Positions 22,921 through 35,627 of a stretch of DNA of 64,000 nt are shown in pieces; the stretch's first letter is position 1; each line of letters starts with the position of its first letter. Position numbers and translations under genes: made by a program. The stretch comes from Synchiropus splendidus (Eukaryota; Chordata; Actinopteri; Syngnathiformes; Callionymidae): the NCBI RefSeq assembly GCF_027744825.2, contig NC_071334.1:3188937-3252936 (forward strand). Reading direction: 5' to 3'. The notes beneath the pieces are model-generated. The model had not been told where the DNA came from. It saw only the letters and a list, made by a program, of their open reading frames with translations, and did no database searches.

Positions 22921-23082
22921 GGAGGAGGTTGATGGCTGGCTGGCAGAGGTTGTGGACGGATGGATGGTGGAGGAGGTTGATGGCTGGCTGGCAGAGGTTG
23001 TGGACGGATGGATGGTGGAGGAGGTTGATGGCTGGCTGGCAGAGGTTGTGGACGGATGGATGGTGGAGGAGGTTGATGGCTG
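22921..23082 (+). repeat. 48-bp minisatellite, about 3.4 units
   Basis: Three full 48-base units plus an 18-base partial unit, one unit more than in KDZ copy 1. Confidence 0.92.
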
Positions 23083-23653
23083 CATATCTGTCCAACCTTT
23101 GTGGAACAGATAGACAATATGATCAGAGTGAGATTTTTGTATATACACACACAGAAATGTCTAATCTTCCAGAGATACTCAGCCTTAAAAGACTGATTTA
23201 CACCACATAAACTTTTTTTTCAGATTTTCCAGAATTCAACATCAAAAAAGCTCTCAGATAAATTAAAATTGTGTATAATTCTAAAGCACAACTTTGGATC
23301 TTGTTGCTTTCAGCTGTTTTTGTCTACACTGAGGAACATTCTACAGCTACTGGCACTGTGGGAAAGATGTGTCAGAGCAGGGAAATAACAGTGAGACAAC
23401 AAAGTAAAATGGTCAGAAAGCTTTGCAGGGACCAACAATCCTCCACCACAGAACTGTGGTTAGACTCTGGAGCAGATGCTAATGTGGTGTATTGTTCCAC
23501 TATATATAAAAACATTTATATGCAGTTATATGAGGGAAAGAGGTTGCTGGTGACTAATGAAGTCAAAAAAGGGCTAATAATGAATGATGGCCTGATCTGA
23601 ATCCGGCCCATTATTACATGTGCCTGAAGATGCAAATACATTAACAAACTTAC

Positions 23654-23822
23654 CTCTAACAACCGCCATATATAGGTCCTTCATCCGGTCCAGGCACTTG
23701 CTGGCATGGTCAGTCAGATGCCACTTGGAGTGGACCACCTGACTGGACCAAGTGCCAGGTTTCTTGCCTGGCCGAGCTAGAAACACCACAGCTCTGTGGC
23801 CTAAAGTGTGCAGTTTTTCCAG
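23654..23822 (-). pseudogene. Exon 2 of the small cysteine-rich KDZ-associated gene, copy 2 (exon 1 deleted)
   Basis: After the CAG acceptor the exon reads LEKLHTLGHRAVVFLARPGK in frame, ending at a GTAAG donor. The frame is intact here, unlike copy 1, but exon 1 has been removed by the 2.4 kb deletion, so the gene cannot work. Confidence 0.55.
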
Positions 23823-26454
23823 CTGAAAAAAAAAATGAAATCGCCATATGTTAAGCCATAAATTTGAAAAATACAATTACTGATGTCAAACATACCAGCA
23901 TGAGCATTGTACAGACAATTTTAGTGGCAAAAGAAAGTCAGTGAAGTGAGTGAACATAGCCTGTTAATTGACTTTATTGAGGCTGCATGAAAAGCCGTAT
24001 TTCACTGCCCTACCAACAAATCTCAAATTAATCATTCATAATTTACATAAAAAGCATCAGCTTCTACTTCACAATAGTAATAGTACATAACTCAGAAAAA
24101 GAGTCAATTGCAGGACAGTTTATTTTAACATTTCACATTCATACCGCAGGCCAGGTAATTACTACAGTTTTCCTCATTTTTTAATGAGGGAGGTCAAAGT
24201 TCAGAAGAGGAGCTACAATGCTAGTGTTCTTCATCTTCGGTGGAGGAGCTGCTATCATGGGCTTCTTCATCATCAGTGGAGGAATCATCGAGAGACAAGG
24301 CTTGCGATCCAAAAACATGTTGGTACGTTGAGCGAGCTGCACCCTGCTGAGCTTGAACTGCTGACAGTCTTCTCTTCAGCAGACAGAGTAGCCCCTCACG
24401 TCCTCTCCCAGTCAATGCTTCTGTGCCGCCTGACAGTGATATTACAATAAATTAGACTACTAACCGAGTATATCAGCACATGTAGCAAATAGAACTGTAC
24501 TTACTTTGCTGAGTGATCCCTTCTGAAAGCTGGGAGGAAATCTCTTCAATATTTCCAGCCATATTCCTCATGTACTCCCAGTGCTGCTTGACTTCACGGA
24601 CAACAATCACCTCCTCTTCCTTCAGTCGGTTCAGCAGCATTACCTTGTCGAAGACCTTTTTTTTCTTTAACATATCACCATGACCTGCAAATCATCATAT
24701 ACATTTTTTATAAATAGTGGTGAACTACTTCCCGCAGTGTCTGTGTACTTTCAAAGGTGGGTTCTATTACACTGGCACCAGGCAATTTCTCCCATGGGAC
24801 AGAATTATATAGAAGAGTGTCTCTTTCAGTTTTCAAAAGTAAAAAAGAAGTTATCTCTGGAGCTTGTCTGATCCAATCACAGCAACCTCGGTCAAACCTG
24901 TAATTGCTTCATCTAAAGCCTTTACAATGTAATTAAAAATAGCCTATAGATATGAAGACAACTGAACACATCCTAGATGTACTTACATTCCCAAGGCCAG
25001 GAATAGTTTTCCTCAGCCAGGAGCTCGTTGGGAGAAGGGAGTTTGCCAGTTTCCGGCACAACAGCATTGTATTTTGTGACGGCATCTTCTAAGGATCTCT
25101 TTTCCACTGAAATCTTTTTTCTCAGCAGATGTCTTCTCTTGTTGCCATCTAGAATATTAAACAGAAAATACTGAATATGTGCTCAGCCACACATTATTAT
25201 CAAAAACTTGTTTTCTTTCGTTCTGTTCTTACCAGCCTGACGATACAGCTGATATTTCCGCTGCTTCATGCTGAGATACAGTCCTTCAATGGTTTTTTCA
25301 AGTTCATTTTGACTGCATGCTACTTCTGAGGGAATATAGAAAAAAGAATTTAAATTTATTTTACGTCAGAATTGTACATAAAACACTGAGGTATTCACCT
25401 GCAGTCCACTGTTGAACATCAGACACCCATTGCTGAACAGTGTCTTCCTGAATAGACAACTCTCCAGCCAATTTCTTGAGCTCCTCAGGACTCTCGTGCA
25501 GCCACCCATTCGCTTCCACCACACCTGCCTTTCCCAGGATTCTGTTCAAGATGAAGAAAAACAGATGTAGACAGAGCAAAGCGTGCAGTGAAATTTAAAT
25601 AAACTTTACATGTCCTGTTGATGCCCTGATGTGGTTGACAAAAGAGGTCACCTCTGTGTCGTTGGCCAAAAAGACACCTTCGAAAAAGCCATTTGGTCTA
25701 AAAGACATAAAGCAGGGGTGACCTTTATCAAGGTTCCATGTATTGCATGCCGTAGAAACAACTTATACATACCCTGAATGGCTCTTAAAGCGATAAAGCT
25801 TGCGGTTCCCATCCACTGAGACAGCTAACATTGAGGGTGTGCAGGCTGGGCACCGAAACTGATCGACTTCAGACAGCCTCTCAACTTCAAATTTTGCGTA
25901 CGACCATTCCAGGAATGATTTTTGCATGGTGTCGCCACATATTTTCGGAAAATCAAGCATATAAATACATCTAAAACTCTTTCAATTCTGCAGGCAATTA
26001 GTCCAATGATGTACTAACCCGACCAAAGAGTTTTGTGCGCTGCTCCAGCATACCAACGAAAGCTTGTCGTGACATTCCTGGTGCAGTAATCTTGAGATCT
26101 TCGTATGTCGCGAACAAATCCACTGTGTACAGCGTCTCAAAATTGACTGTAGCTGGCCAGTAGCCACTTTCAATCAGCTCACTAATACCGACATCCAAAG
26201 CTTTCCCACAGGAGCAGCTGACAGTTGGGAGGGACACATTGTATCGACCTAAAATATGTACATAACAACATTTTAGAACAGAAAATAGAAAATATAATTC
26301 ATACACAAGGAACTCACCATTCATTCCAATCAGAATTACTTGCTTTCCTGCAGAAAAGGTTGTTTGCCCAGAGCAGCAGTCGCAGCATGGATGCATTACT
26401 GGCAAAATGCACTCTGGGAAGATAGGAGACGAACATAATTAAAAAGAGGTTTAA

Positions 26455-26585
<131 letters not shown>

Positions 26586-26756
26586 GCAACAATAACAATA
26601 TATATGGCATATATTATCTCAGTACAGACCTCTTCCATGGAAGGAGAATTTTCCTCCCTTCTCTTCACTGATGTGAGTGGTTGGTGGCAGTGGCCTGTAG
26701 AATCCCTCGATCATGGATGATCTATGATGGAAAACCATGGAATTGTGGATGGAAAC

Positions 26757-26870
26757 GCTGAAAGATAGGGTCCAAGTCAAGACCTCATGTTGAAAGAAGG
26801 ATTTCCCCTCTGGTCAAAGTGGCTTCTTTAACTATTTCAAGACGTCTCCCTTTAGCCAATATTTTGACAT
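26757..26870 (-). repeat. Right arm A' of the inverted repeat, KDZ copy 2
   Basis: This is the reverse complement of 21190-21303. It begins GCTGAAAGATAGGG and directly abuts the truncated exon 4 of the transposase, replacing exon 3, most of exon 4 and arm B' of copy 1. Confidence 0.75.
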
Positions 26871-27732
26871 CATTGTTTTCAGTAGAGTTTTGTAACTCAC
26901 ACACATAATTATGTTTTGTGAGGACTTTGTGAGGACTCATTGACCCAATTGACAATTGACCATTGTCTCTCACCTTAAACAACAACAAACATCCAAAACA
27001 AATTACTAACATTAAGCAGGACTCTGAAATTAATTTAACCACTTAACCACATTACAGTAAACCACTTATACTGACTACTCAACCATGTAAACATTGTGAT
27101 GTGACATTATGTCCTGTATTCAGCGAAATGTCCTCACTAGGACAGTGTCGTGTCAAATAGTTAGCCCCACAACCATGACAAATCAATCAAATACTGAAGC
27201 AGTTGACTGACATTAGTTCTATAATAATACATAACCAATGTAGTCAGTCAAAGACAGGCAATAGAGACCATAAAGTTAGTGAACAAAAATCACCTGAGGA
27301 TGAACTCTTTGCCCGCTTCTTCCCTGTTCTCCTCCTCTTTGGGATAGGATTCCCTTCCTCGTCCTCCTCAACCCAAACAAATGTAAATTTGTCCGGTCCA
27401 GACACTTCTGAGGATTCTTGAGGTTGAGCATTCTTAAAATAAAGATAATGGAAAATGTTAGCGTCACCTAATACACAATATTACATATTGTTAGAAAGTC
27501 TCAGGACAGATCATGAGAGCATTAAATGCCTACCTTCGATTCCTCCAACAGCAAATCAGCAAGAAATAAGGCATCATCGTCATCCATGATGCTCCTCAGT
27601 TGAGTGAGTTCAGCCTGAATACCAATTTATCAGTGGCCACTTGATTTTAAACACAGTGGGCGTGACTATGCAAATCAGCAAGAAGAAAAGAAAAGAAATG
27701 GAAACCGGATAAGTTACCCCCATATTAATCCT

Positions 27733-27809
27733 CTGCTTCCCTCATCTCATCCTCTCTCTTCTTCCTCCATCTTTCCCTCCCTCCATCTCTTCCTCTCTCC
27801 TCCTCCATA
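27733..27809 (+). repeat. Truncated polypyrimidine tract at KDZ copy 2/block G2 junction
   Basis: This is the same remnant as at 15298-15371, with two more bases. It matches the distal end of the full tracts before G3 and G4. Confidence 0.85.
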
Positions 27810-29481
27810 CATGACTGTAAACTGACCAAAAGGAAAGTGACATTTGTAGTTTTGAAAAAAGACCTTGAATGTTCCATGTCAACAACCAACGGTTCACTGA
27901 AACCTACAACAATGTAACAGTAAACAGTAGATGTTTGTCATCAACTGAATATATTCAACTCAATCTGTGGACTTTATTCCATCGCATTCTTTTCTTATTT
28001 TACTTTTCTACCAGAGCCGCTGCTGTGGGCGGAGTCTGGACAACTGTTGTTTGATGTCCACGGTTGATCCGTTCACCGTGTTTGTGATTTAGAAGGGATT
28101 GTCGGTGGTGACTTCCGTGACATAAGTCACTGGTAAAGACCAGCAACGTGTGCAGAACCTATCATTTATTCATGTCAAGCTGTAACGTCCTGGAGTGGCT
28201 GAGACGCCTGGGTCCCACAAGGACAGAGACACCAAGGTGTGTGACTGTGTGTAAGCATGTCTGACCGTACTTGTGAGGACGTTCTGAGGGTGAAAACTTC
28301 AGAATAACTGGCTCATGATCAGGACTGAAAGATTATTGAGACAGCGTTGCGTTTTGGGGGGAAATGTGTCACTGAACACAGGCAGCGAGATGGTTTCCTG
28401 TCGGCAGAAACCAGATGCTATCGTCAGCGAGCGCCTCTGCCTCGACATGAGCTCCAGTGATGCCATGTGAGGCACGTGACTTCACCCAACTGGGGAAAGA
28501 AACACTGTCAATCTCTGCAGAATATCCACTTCCAGCCCGCGACACACCAGGGATCCTCCTCATTCTCCTCATTCAAATCCATCACCGCTGCAGACAGGAC
28601 GCGCTCTGACGACAGCACTGCGCTCAAGCCATGACGCCAGTCTTTACGGTAGATTGCCAACATGCGCAGCAGAAAGTGGCAGCAGGACTCGCGCGGTGGT
28701 TTCATGTCCTTGAAAGATTCCCTGATAGCTGACAGAAATGTGACTCCATGTTCATGTGCAGCAGGTCTTCTCCTCCATGTCTGCACAGTTTCATGTCACG
28801 TCAGCAGCGCAGCTTGCAGTGAAGCTCTGAGTGTGTGTCAGTGTCATGAGGGCTGTTTTTGCAATGTGATATTACATTTCAGACATAGACTGAGATCCAA
28901 AATGGGTACAAGCAACACAAACCGCCTCAGTGTTAGTGGCACCAAAAAATAAAAACAATGCGCAGCACTTCTTGTTTGGCCACAGAAGCAGTGAAAATGA
29001 ATCCAAAGTGCGTCACTGACCTTCAGCTCAAACAAGGTCAACAGTGTGCGCCTCTTACTCTCAGCTCAAAGTGACAACAGAAACAGTGTGTGAGAGTCGT
29101 AGTGCACAGGTGAGAAGAATGCAAAACATGCACTAACATGGAGCTCTGACAAACAACTCAAACCACTGAATAAAAGCGAGATTAAAATGTGATTCATTCA
29201 TTGCAAAAGCCGTCATTATTTTGGTTAAAATCTTGGAGTCTGCAAATGTGTAGTTTGATGCACAGATGTGCGACTGGACTTGCAAGTCAGCAGCTTCACC
29301 TCCATGAATGTGAGACATGTGAATAAAGAGTCCGTGTGTTGGTCTGATGCTGCGGTGCTGCCTCCGCTCTTCACACCTGATCAAGCGAACAGGAAGTGTT
29401 CCTCTCGTCACGTCCTGCTGATGGTGTTGAGATAGAGAGGATGAAGCAGCCGTCGCAGCAGAGTGTCTCACAGACGACACC

Positions 29482-30765
29482 ATGGCTGCACTGCTGCTGC
29501 TGCTGCTGCTCTGCTCCAACATCCAGGCTCAGGTCATCACAGAAGCAGGGAGGAAACATCGCTTCCCCCTGGACGACACCGCTGACTTCTGCTCCGTCTC
29601 CAGATGGACCACTGAGGGGACGCAGCTCCTGTTCAACTCTTCAGCCTCCTATTATGAGATAGACCCTGTGAATGCTTCCCACTCGGGTCAGTACCAGGAG
29701 CAGTGCTGGACTCGGGGCAACATGACCCTGGACAGGAACTCCACGCTCCTCGTGTGTGACGACCAGAAGACGATACGTCATGAGACTGTGGTCCTGACTG
29801 CTGGAGAGACAGTGGAGCTGAGCTGTGACGGGGTGGGACCAAACCAGAGTGTTCAGTGGGCCTATTGGACATACCATGGATTAGTCTCAGTAGAGGACAG
29901 AACACCTCACGGGCACCAACACCAGCTGCTGCAGAACAAAGCTTCCCTCCTGCTCACTGCTGACAGACCTGCTGATTACTTCATCACCTACTTCTGTCTG
30001 GAGAAGCAGCAGCTCAGGTGCCACCTTCACAGTCGTTTCCCTGTTCGAGTCTCAGTAGACTATATCCTGCACTGGGTGGGAGAGAGTCTGGAGCTGAACT
30101 GTTCTGATGGCAGCAGGGACCAAACACACAGGTGGAGGATGTTTAATTCACTGTGGTCTTGGAGATACAGTCTCAACTCCACTCTGATGTTTCCATCTCT
30201 GACACTGGGCCACTCAGGTATATACACCTGCTTCCTCAGTGATGCTGGTCGTGAGAGTTATTTCCTCTACGTGTGTCCTGAGCCTGAGCCTCCTGCTGTG
30301 CAGCTCTTCACTGAGGGGGAGGAGCTCACTCTCCACTGTGGGAACTGGAGTCAGACTGGTGGGGTTGACTGGTTCATGAGGTCCAACAGAACCGGAGGAC
30401 AGGTCTCTTATGTTCAGGAGCATCATCGACCAGACAACGTACATCTCTCCGGCGGCAGCCTGGTGATGAGGAACGTCTCTCTGCAGGACAGTGGACAGGT
30501 CTGGTGTGTGGTGTTGAGACACATTCTCTGTGTGTTCAGGTCTGAGACCCTGCTGAAGCTGAGAGAGCCAGAGGAGGATCACCTCCTGCTGAGGTCCGTG
30601 CTGCTCAGTGCTGTGGTGCTGATGCTGATGCTGTGTGTGGGGGTGGTGGTGGGGGGGCTGGTGTGGAGGGGCAGGAGGAGAGAGCAGCTCCCAGCAGCTG
30701 TGGAGGAGATGGAGATGTCCCAGCTGTCTCCAGAGTCAGACGCGCAGGAGGAGACTCCGGTCTGA
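29482..30765 (+). CDS. Intronless four-Ig-domain type I membrane receptor, copy 2
   Basis: A single open frame of 427 codons from an ATG in good context (GACACCATGG). It has a leucine-rich signal peptide (residues 1-17, encoded partly by a CTG run). Four Ig-like domains follow, with Cys pairs at about 37/75, 115/172, 207/250 and 286/342, the usual W after the first Cys in domains 2-4, and DSGxxxC or HSGIYTC motifs. About ten N-glycosylation sequons are present. The membrane segment is about 369-395 and uncharged. A 32-residue tail has no tyrosine, hence no ITIM or ITAM. Vertebrate multi-Ig genes normally have one exon per domain, so the lack of introns is unusual. The family is not recognised. 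A cell-surface recognition role is inferred from architecture. This copy has Val at residue 388 where copies 3 and 4 have Gly. Confidence 0.88.
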   Translation: MAALLLLLLLCSNIQAQVITEAGRKHRFPLDDTADFCSVSRWTTEGTQLLFNSSASYYEIDPVNASHSGQYQEQCWTRGNMTLDRNSTLLVCDDQKTIRHETVVLTAGETVELSCDGVGPNQSVQWAYWTYHGLVSVEDRTPHGHQHQLLQNKASLLLTADRPADYFITYFCLEKQQLRCHLHSRFPVRVSVDYILHWVGESLELNCSDGSRDQTHRWRMFNSLWSWRYSLNSTLMFPSLTLGHSGIYTCFLSDAGRESYFLYVCPEPEPPAVQLFTEGEELTLHCGNWSQTGGVDWFMRSNRTGGQVSYVQEHHRPDNVHLSGGSLVMRNVSLQDSGQVWCVVLRHILCVFRSETLLKLREPEEDHLLLRSVLLSAVVLMLMLCVGVVVGGLVWRGRRREQLPAAVEEMEMSQLSPESDAQEETPV

Positions 30766-30839
30766 GCCGCCGCGATGCTTGTAAATAACCGCTGACCTTT
30801 GACCTCTCTGATGAGGAAAGTGTGCTCTTGATCAGCTTC

Positions 30840-30845
30840 AATAAA
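30840..30845 (+). terminator. Poly(A) signal AATAAA, receptor copy 2
   Basis: AATAAA 75 bases after the stop codon at 30765. A CACTCACTCACACTCACAC microsatellite follows shortly after. No A-tail is seen. Confidence 0.75.
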
Positions 30846-30889
30846 CATGACATGCTTCTGACACACTGTCTGTCTGTGTGACTCACTCA

Positions 30890-31586
30890 CTCACACTCAC
30901 ACACGCGCACGAGCTCCAGGAAACTCTCCGTCCAGTCGACGTGGGACGTGATCAACCCCAAACTTCACCGAGAGAATGACTTCATGAAAACAAGATCCGT
31001 GGGTCGGGCTGGATCCAGAACCGTCTCTGGTTCCAGTCCGGATTTTGAGGGAAAGGTCAGCCGTTTTGAAGGAGTCACGTGACTTCTGGGACGTGCTCAG
31101 AGGTCCGCCGGATCCGAGAAGGTCCAGGACCCAAACTTCACGCTTCCATGGCCTCACCTGGGACTCGCGCAGGTCCTCTTTAAACCGACAACAAGCGGTC
31201 GGTGTGTTTTGTTTTTGTTTGTGGAGGTGACGTGCAGTGGCGCTCGTGCACTGAAGGACTCCCGGGGCGAACATTTCACCAAATCATCATCAAAGTCTTA
31301 AAAACGTGGAAAGACTCTGTCGCTGAACATGATTGTCCAGCATCGACATGAAGTGCGGAAGGTCACAACAGGCCACAAAAGATCAGGTTGTTTCTCTGGT
31401 GGCTTTGAGGGTCAAAGGTGAGGGGTGCGACTCAGGTGACACGGGTGACCAGGAGCATTTCCGTGGTGTCGGACACTCCTTCACCGCAGCGGTGACTTTC
31501 ATCCAGCCCCGTGTTTAGCCAGGAATGCCTCCAACACGGCCGCTCCTCGGTTTGTTATGATTGAGTCCTCGGTTTGTTATGATTGA
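30890..31586 (+). other. Block G downstream flank, copy 2, with rearrangement junction
   Basis: This is repeated in G3 and G4 (38700-39380, 49575-50260) and in part in G1 (to 18750). No gene was recognised. The flank ends in a 21-base direct repeat (31544-31564 and 31566-31586, one base apart), after which the sequence switches directly to block D. G3 and G4 have this 21-mer once, followed by block E. Confidence 0.7.
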
Positions 31587-34563
31587 CACGTGTGAGTTGA
31601 ACACAGGTGTCCCTGTACAACATCACCGCATGAATGAAGCACGCGAGAACGGAAAATATAAAACATGACAATCAAAACGTCACCATCCACTGGGACGCGT
31701 CTTCTTCTACGTCGCCACGCTGCCCGCCAGGAGCTCACCACGCTCACGTGTGTGGCCTGTGAGTGAAGGGGTCGGAGGTCACGGACGTGCGTCCTCAGGC
31801 TGAAACAGAGGTACGGGTCGGACACCACAGTGTGGCAGAGTGCTGCACGAGGACCGGCCTCGGCTTCAGAGCAAGGTCATCAGAGGTCGCCAAAACCAGG
31901 ACTGTCAATCACTGTCCTTCACTGAAATATAAATCAAAACCAAAGTCTTTCATCAACGGTTGCTGAAACTGCAGCGTCTGTTCTCAACACTGAAACTAGG
32001 AACTCAGATGCTGGTGAAACTGTCTTTGTTGAGGTGGAGGTGATGCAGAACCCATGGACCTGGGCTGGTGCCACCACAGCTGTCGAGTCCGTGACTCGTC
32101 ACTGGTGTTGGCGACCTGCTGACGCTGACCTGATGCTGGTGCAGAGTTTTTACGACTGTTCTGTGACCGGTTTCCTTCTGAATTACTTTATTGAAATTTC
32201 AATACAAGGGACAAAAGGGACACATCATTACAAAACAATGTAAAATACAGTTTAAACCACCACATTAAAACACACAGACGCGACCAAGTGATGTTTGATA
32301 TTCGCAGGAACGGAGGACACAAGTCGAAAAGACTTGGCTCTGACTTGAGTCATCTGGCAGCGAGTCCATGAACAGCGCACCGAGAAAGGCTCCAGTGACG
32401 GAGATGAAGCCGGTGGAAGCCTCCAGCTGGCCGTACCATGTGACCGCTTCAGGAAGTGGATCGAGCAGTTCAATTCCAGATTTAAGCGGCAGGAAACGCA
32501 ACGGAGGTTCCCCGGTTTGTCACGTTTAGTGAGCAGCTGCGTGTCGATTATCGATGACTGTTGTCATGGACCCATGGAGAAGGAGAAAGTGTGATCTTAT
32601 CTCTGCCAACAAGGTCAGTACGATGGGTTACAGACATAGAAATTCTGTCAAAGAAACAGTTGAAAAAAGAATCTATTTTTGAACAAAAATCATTGAGATC
32701 CAATGTTGCTGTGTGTGTGTGTCCATCGTATCCACGTCTTCTCAAACACCATTATAGCATTGACGCCATCTATGTCTTATGTTGTTGATGACAATCCCAC
32801 TGAAAGCTTTGGGGAACTTAAGTTCATGCTTGCAGAAGCTTATATTTACTGTCCACAGCGCAAAAGAACCCTCTAGAAGAGTCGACTCATGAGTCGAGTC
32901 AAGTCCTCTAGATGCCTCGGTGCTTCAGGACGCCTCATCTCAACATCAGAGATGGTGGCGGCGCGACCGTAAACAAGCGCCTCTCACTCCTGACTTGCAT
33001 CAGCTCCAGCAACAAGCCCAGCAGAGCCCGGACCCCCAGCGCTACAGTTATCGCTCCATGGCTATCGGACCATGACAATAGATTTGATTCTGATTCTGAT
33101 TCTGATCTGGGCAGAAGTCGGTTAGAGGGCTCCGCACACATTCATAGAACTGCGGTCACATGAGGTAACCAGGACCTCTAAAGCTGCATCCATGCCGGAG
33201 ATGCCAGAGAGGGACAGTTGCAGCGTCTGGTCTCTGTCAAACATCCCTGTCATTTATTGCTTGAGTTTCCAATGTGGCGTGTGTGTTGTGTGTCCAGCGT
33301 GTTGTCAGTGCTGTATCTTGTCGGCGATGTGGAGTGTAATGTGTCAGTGATGTGTGTGTGGGTGCGGTGTCCTGTGTCCGGACTTGACTTGCTTCATTCC
33401 CATTGTTGTTACTTTGGCAGGTGACTTTTCACGCCCGACTCTTATTGCTGTCACCTGAAAGGAAGAGTGTGCGACTGAGGACAGGGAAGCACAGCAGCAC
33501 TTCTGCAGTGGGTTTCCAACCGCCTCGTGTCTGTGCTTGTGACGCAGCAGTCAGCCAGAATGAATGAATGGCCTGTGAACAGCTCCAGCCTGGACCTCTC
33601 TCCTCATGACGTGTCAGGGGGAGCTGATGGCTCTTGGCTCTCAGTGAGTCCATTTGATTCATCTGCTTCCAAGTGGGTCACTGTCAGGTCACCTGACCAC
33701 CCTCCCACTCTCCTTCGGTGTCTGACAGTCAGGCAGCGCCCCCAGAGCATCTTCAGCGTCATCACAACTGTCCAGTGGCTTGTTCTGCCGCAGCCTCCAC
33801 TGAACCAACAGGACACCGTCCTTTCTTCACCAGACATGGGACGAGGTGCAGTGTGTTCCTGCAGACGTTCACTCTTCTGACAGGCTCTGTTCACTCTTCT
33901 GTCCATGAACTCTGACCTGGACAGGACCGTGTGCTGTGAGGCTGCAGTGACCTTGATGTCTGATGTTTTGACCTTGTAGAGCTCAGAACAGGGATCCACC
34001 ATCCATCGGTTTCTCCTCCACAAACCTCTGCAAATTCCTGTGGAGTTTCCATCCTGATGCTAAAACTGCTGTGTCATGGGTTTTCTTCTTTTCCTGTGTG
34101 TTTTCAGGAAAATGGACAAACCTGTTGGTCTCAGCGTCTGAACTCCGCTCCACCACTGGATGTTGTCATCCTTGATCAAATGTGTCTTTATTGTGTCGTG
34201 CTTCAAACCAATCCTCAGCGCTGAATCGTGCGTTTTACACGCTGGAATTGAAATCTTCAGGTTTCCAAATGACGACTCGAGGCTTGTGACGATGACGATG
34301 ATGGTGATGATGGTGATGATGATGATGATGATGATAAGGACCACACACACGATATACAGATATATATATATAGTGTATCTGCCGATATACAGGATCCCAG
34401 AGGCCGGAACAAGGGAGTAGCTCATACATCTGTGCTGAGTCAACGTCTGCAATTCACTGAAATCCTTCTTCTGTCAGAGCTTCTGTCTGCAAAGGCCAAC
34501 AGCTGCTTCGTTCTGGAGGCAATGGCAATTGAATACACATTTATTTACTATATGACAAAAAGA
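31587..34563 (+). repeat. Block D, copy 1 (segmental duplication)
   Basis: It is almost identical to 42480-45437. No convincing protein-coding gene was found. Reading frames of 60-140 codons occur on both strands but show no family resemblance or splice logic. A GATTCT-type run near 33083-33102 after a GACAATAGATTTG stretch resembles the 3' tail of a fish LINE. A GAT/GGT trinucleotide microsatellite lies at about 34285-34335 and is longer than in copy 2. Confidence 0.8.
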
Positions 34564-35627
34564 AATCCCTCCATCTCTTCCTCCTCTCTCCTCACTCCTC
34601 CTTCTCTCCCTCCCTCTCTCCTCTCCTCTCCTCTCCTCCTCCTCTCCTTTCCTCATCTCTTCCTTTGTCCTCCTGCTCTCTGTCCTCTCTCCCTCCTCAC
34701 TCCTCCTACTCCTCCACTCTCCCTCCATCTCTTCGTCTTTCCTCCACTCCCTCACCTCTGCCTCCCTCCATCTCTCCCTCCTCTCGCCACACTCCTCCTT
34801 CTCTCCCTCCCTCTCCCTTCTTCCTCCTCCTCCTCTCCCTTCCTCATCTCTTCCTCTGTCCACCTGCTCTCTCTCCTCTCTCCCTCCATTTCTTCCTTCT
34901 CTCTCCTCACTCCTCCTCATCTTCCTCCCTCCATCTCCCCTCACCATGCCTTCCTCTCTCCTCCACTCCTTCCTACGATCTCTTCCTCTCTTCTACTCCT
35001 CCACTCCCTCCTCCTTCTCTCCCTCCTCCTCCACCACTCCCTCCTACCATCACCTCCTCACTCCTCCACTCTGTCCCTTCATCTCTTCCTCTCTCCTCCT
35101 CCACTCCCTCCCTCCATCTCTTCCTCTCTCCTACTCCTCCACTCCCTCCCTCCATCTCTTCCTCTCTCCTACTCCTCCACTCCCTCCCTCCATCCCTTCG
35201 TCTTCCCTCCTCTCCCTCCCCATCTCTTCCTCTATCCTCTCTTTCCTCCACTCCCTCCCTCCATCTCTTCCTCCTCCTCCTCTCCCTCACCTCTGCCTCC
35301 CTCCATCTCTCCTTCCTTTCTCCTCCACTCCTTCGTACCATCTCTTCCTCTCTTCTACTCCTCCACTCCCTCCTCCTCTTCTCCCTCACCTCTCCCTCAT
35401 CTGCCTCCCTCCATCTCTCCCTCCTCTCTCCTCACTCCTCCTTCTCTCCCTCCCTCTCTCTTCTTCCTCCTCCTCCTCTCCCTTCCTCATCTCTTCCTCT
35501 GTCCTCCTGCTCTCTCTCCTCTCTCCCTCCATTTCTTTCTCCTCCTCTGCTTACCTCATCTCATCCTCTCTTCTTCCTCCATCTTTCCCTCCCTCCATCT
35601 CTTCCTCTCTCCTCCTCCATACATGAC
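34564..35627 (+). repeat. 1.06 kb polypyrimidine tract (C/T only, CTCC-rich), copy 1
   Basis: This is a near-uninterrupted run of C and T built from CTCCNTCTCC-like steps, with A as the main interruption. It stays open in several frames, giving long Pro/Ser/Leu-rich translations on plus and Arg/Glu/Gly-rich ones on minus. These are composition artefacts, not genes. Mirror-symmetric purine-pyrimidine tracts of this kind can form triplex (H-DNA) structures. The distal end forms the boundary with block G. Confidence 0.93.

Noticed and set aside
30846..30905. Poly(A) tail or target duplication expected if the receptor gene were a recent retrocopy
   Set aside because: After the AATAAA only CA/CT simple repeat follows. 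No A-rich tail or flanking direct repeat is seen, so a recent retrocopy is not supported.
33527..34023. Overlapping 117- and 139-codon frames in block D (also 44415-44911)
   Set aside because: They lie on opposite strands over the same bases, without recognisable domains or splice signals. Preservation in both copies follows from recent duplication.
34474..35389. Arg/Glu/Gly-rich minus-strand frames in the same tract (also 45348-46125)
   Set aside because: Complementary strand of the same polypyrimidine tract; composition artefact.
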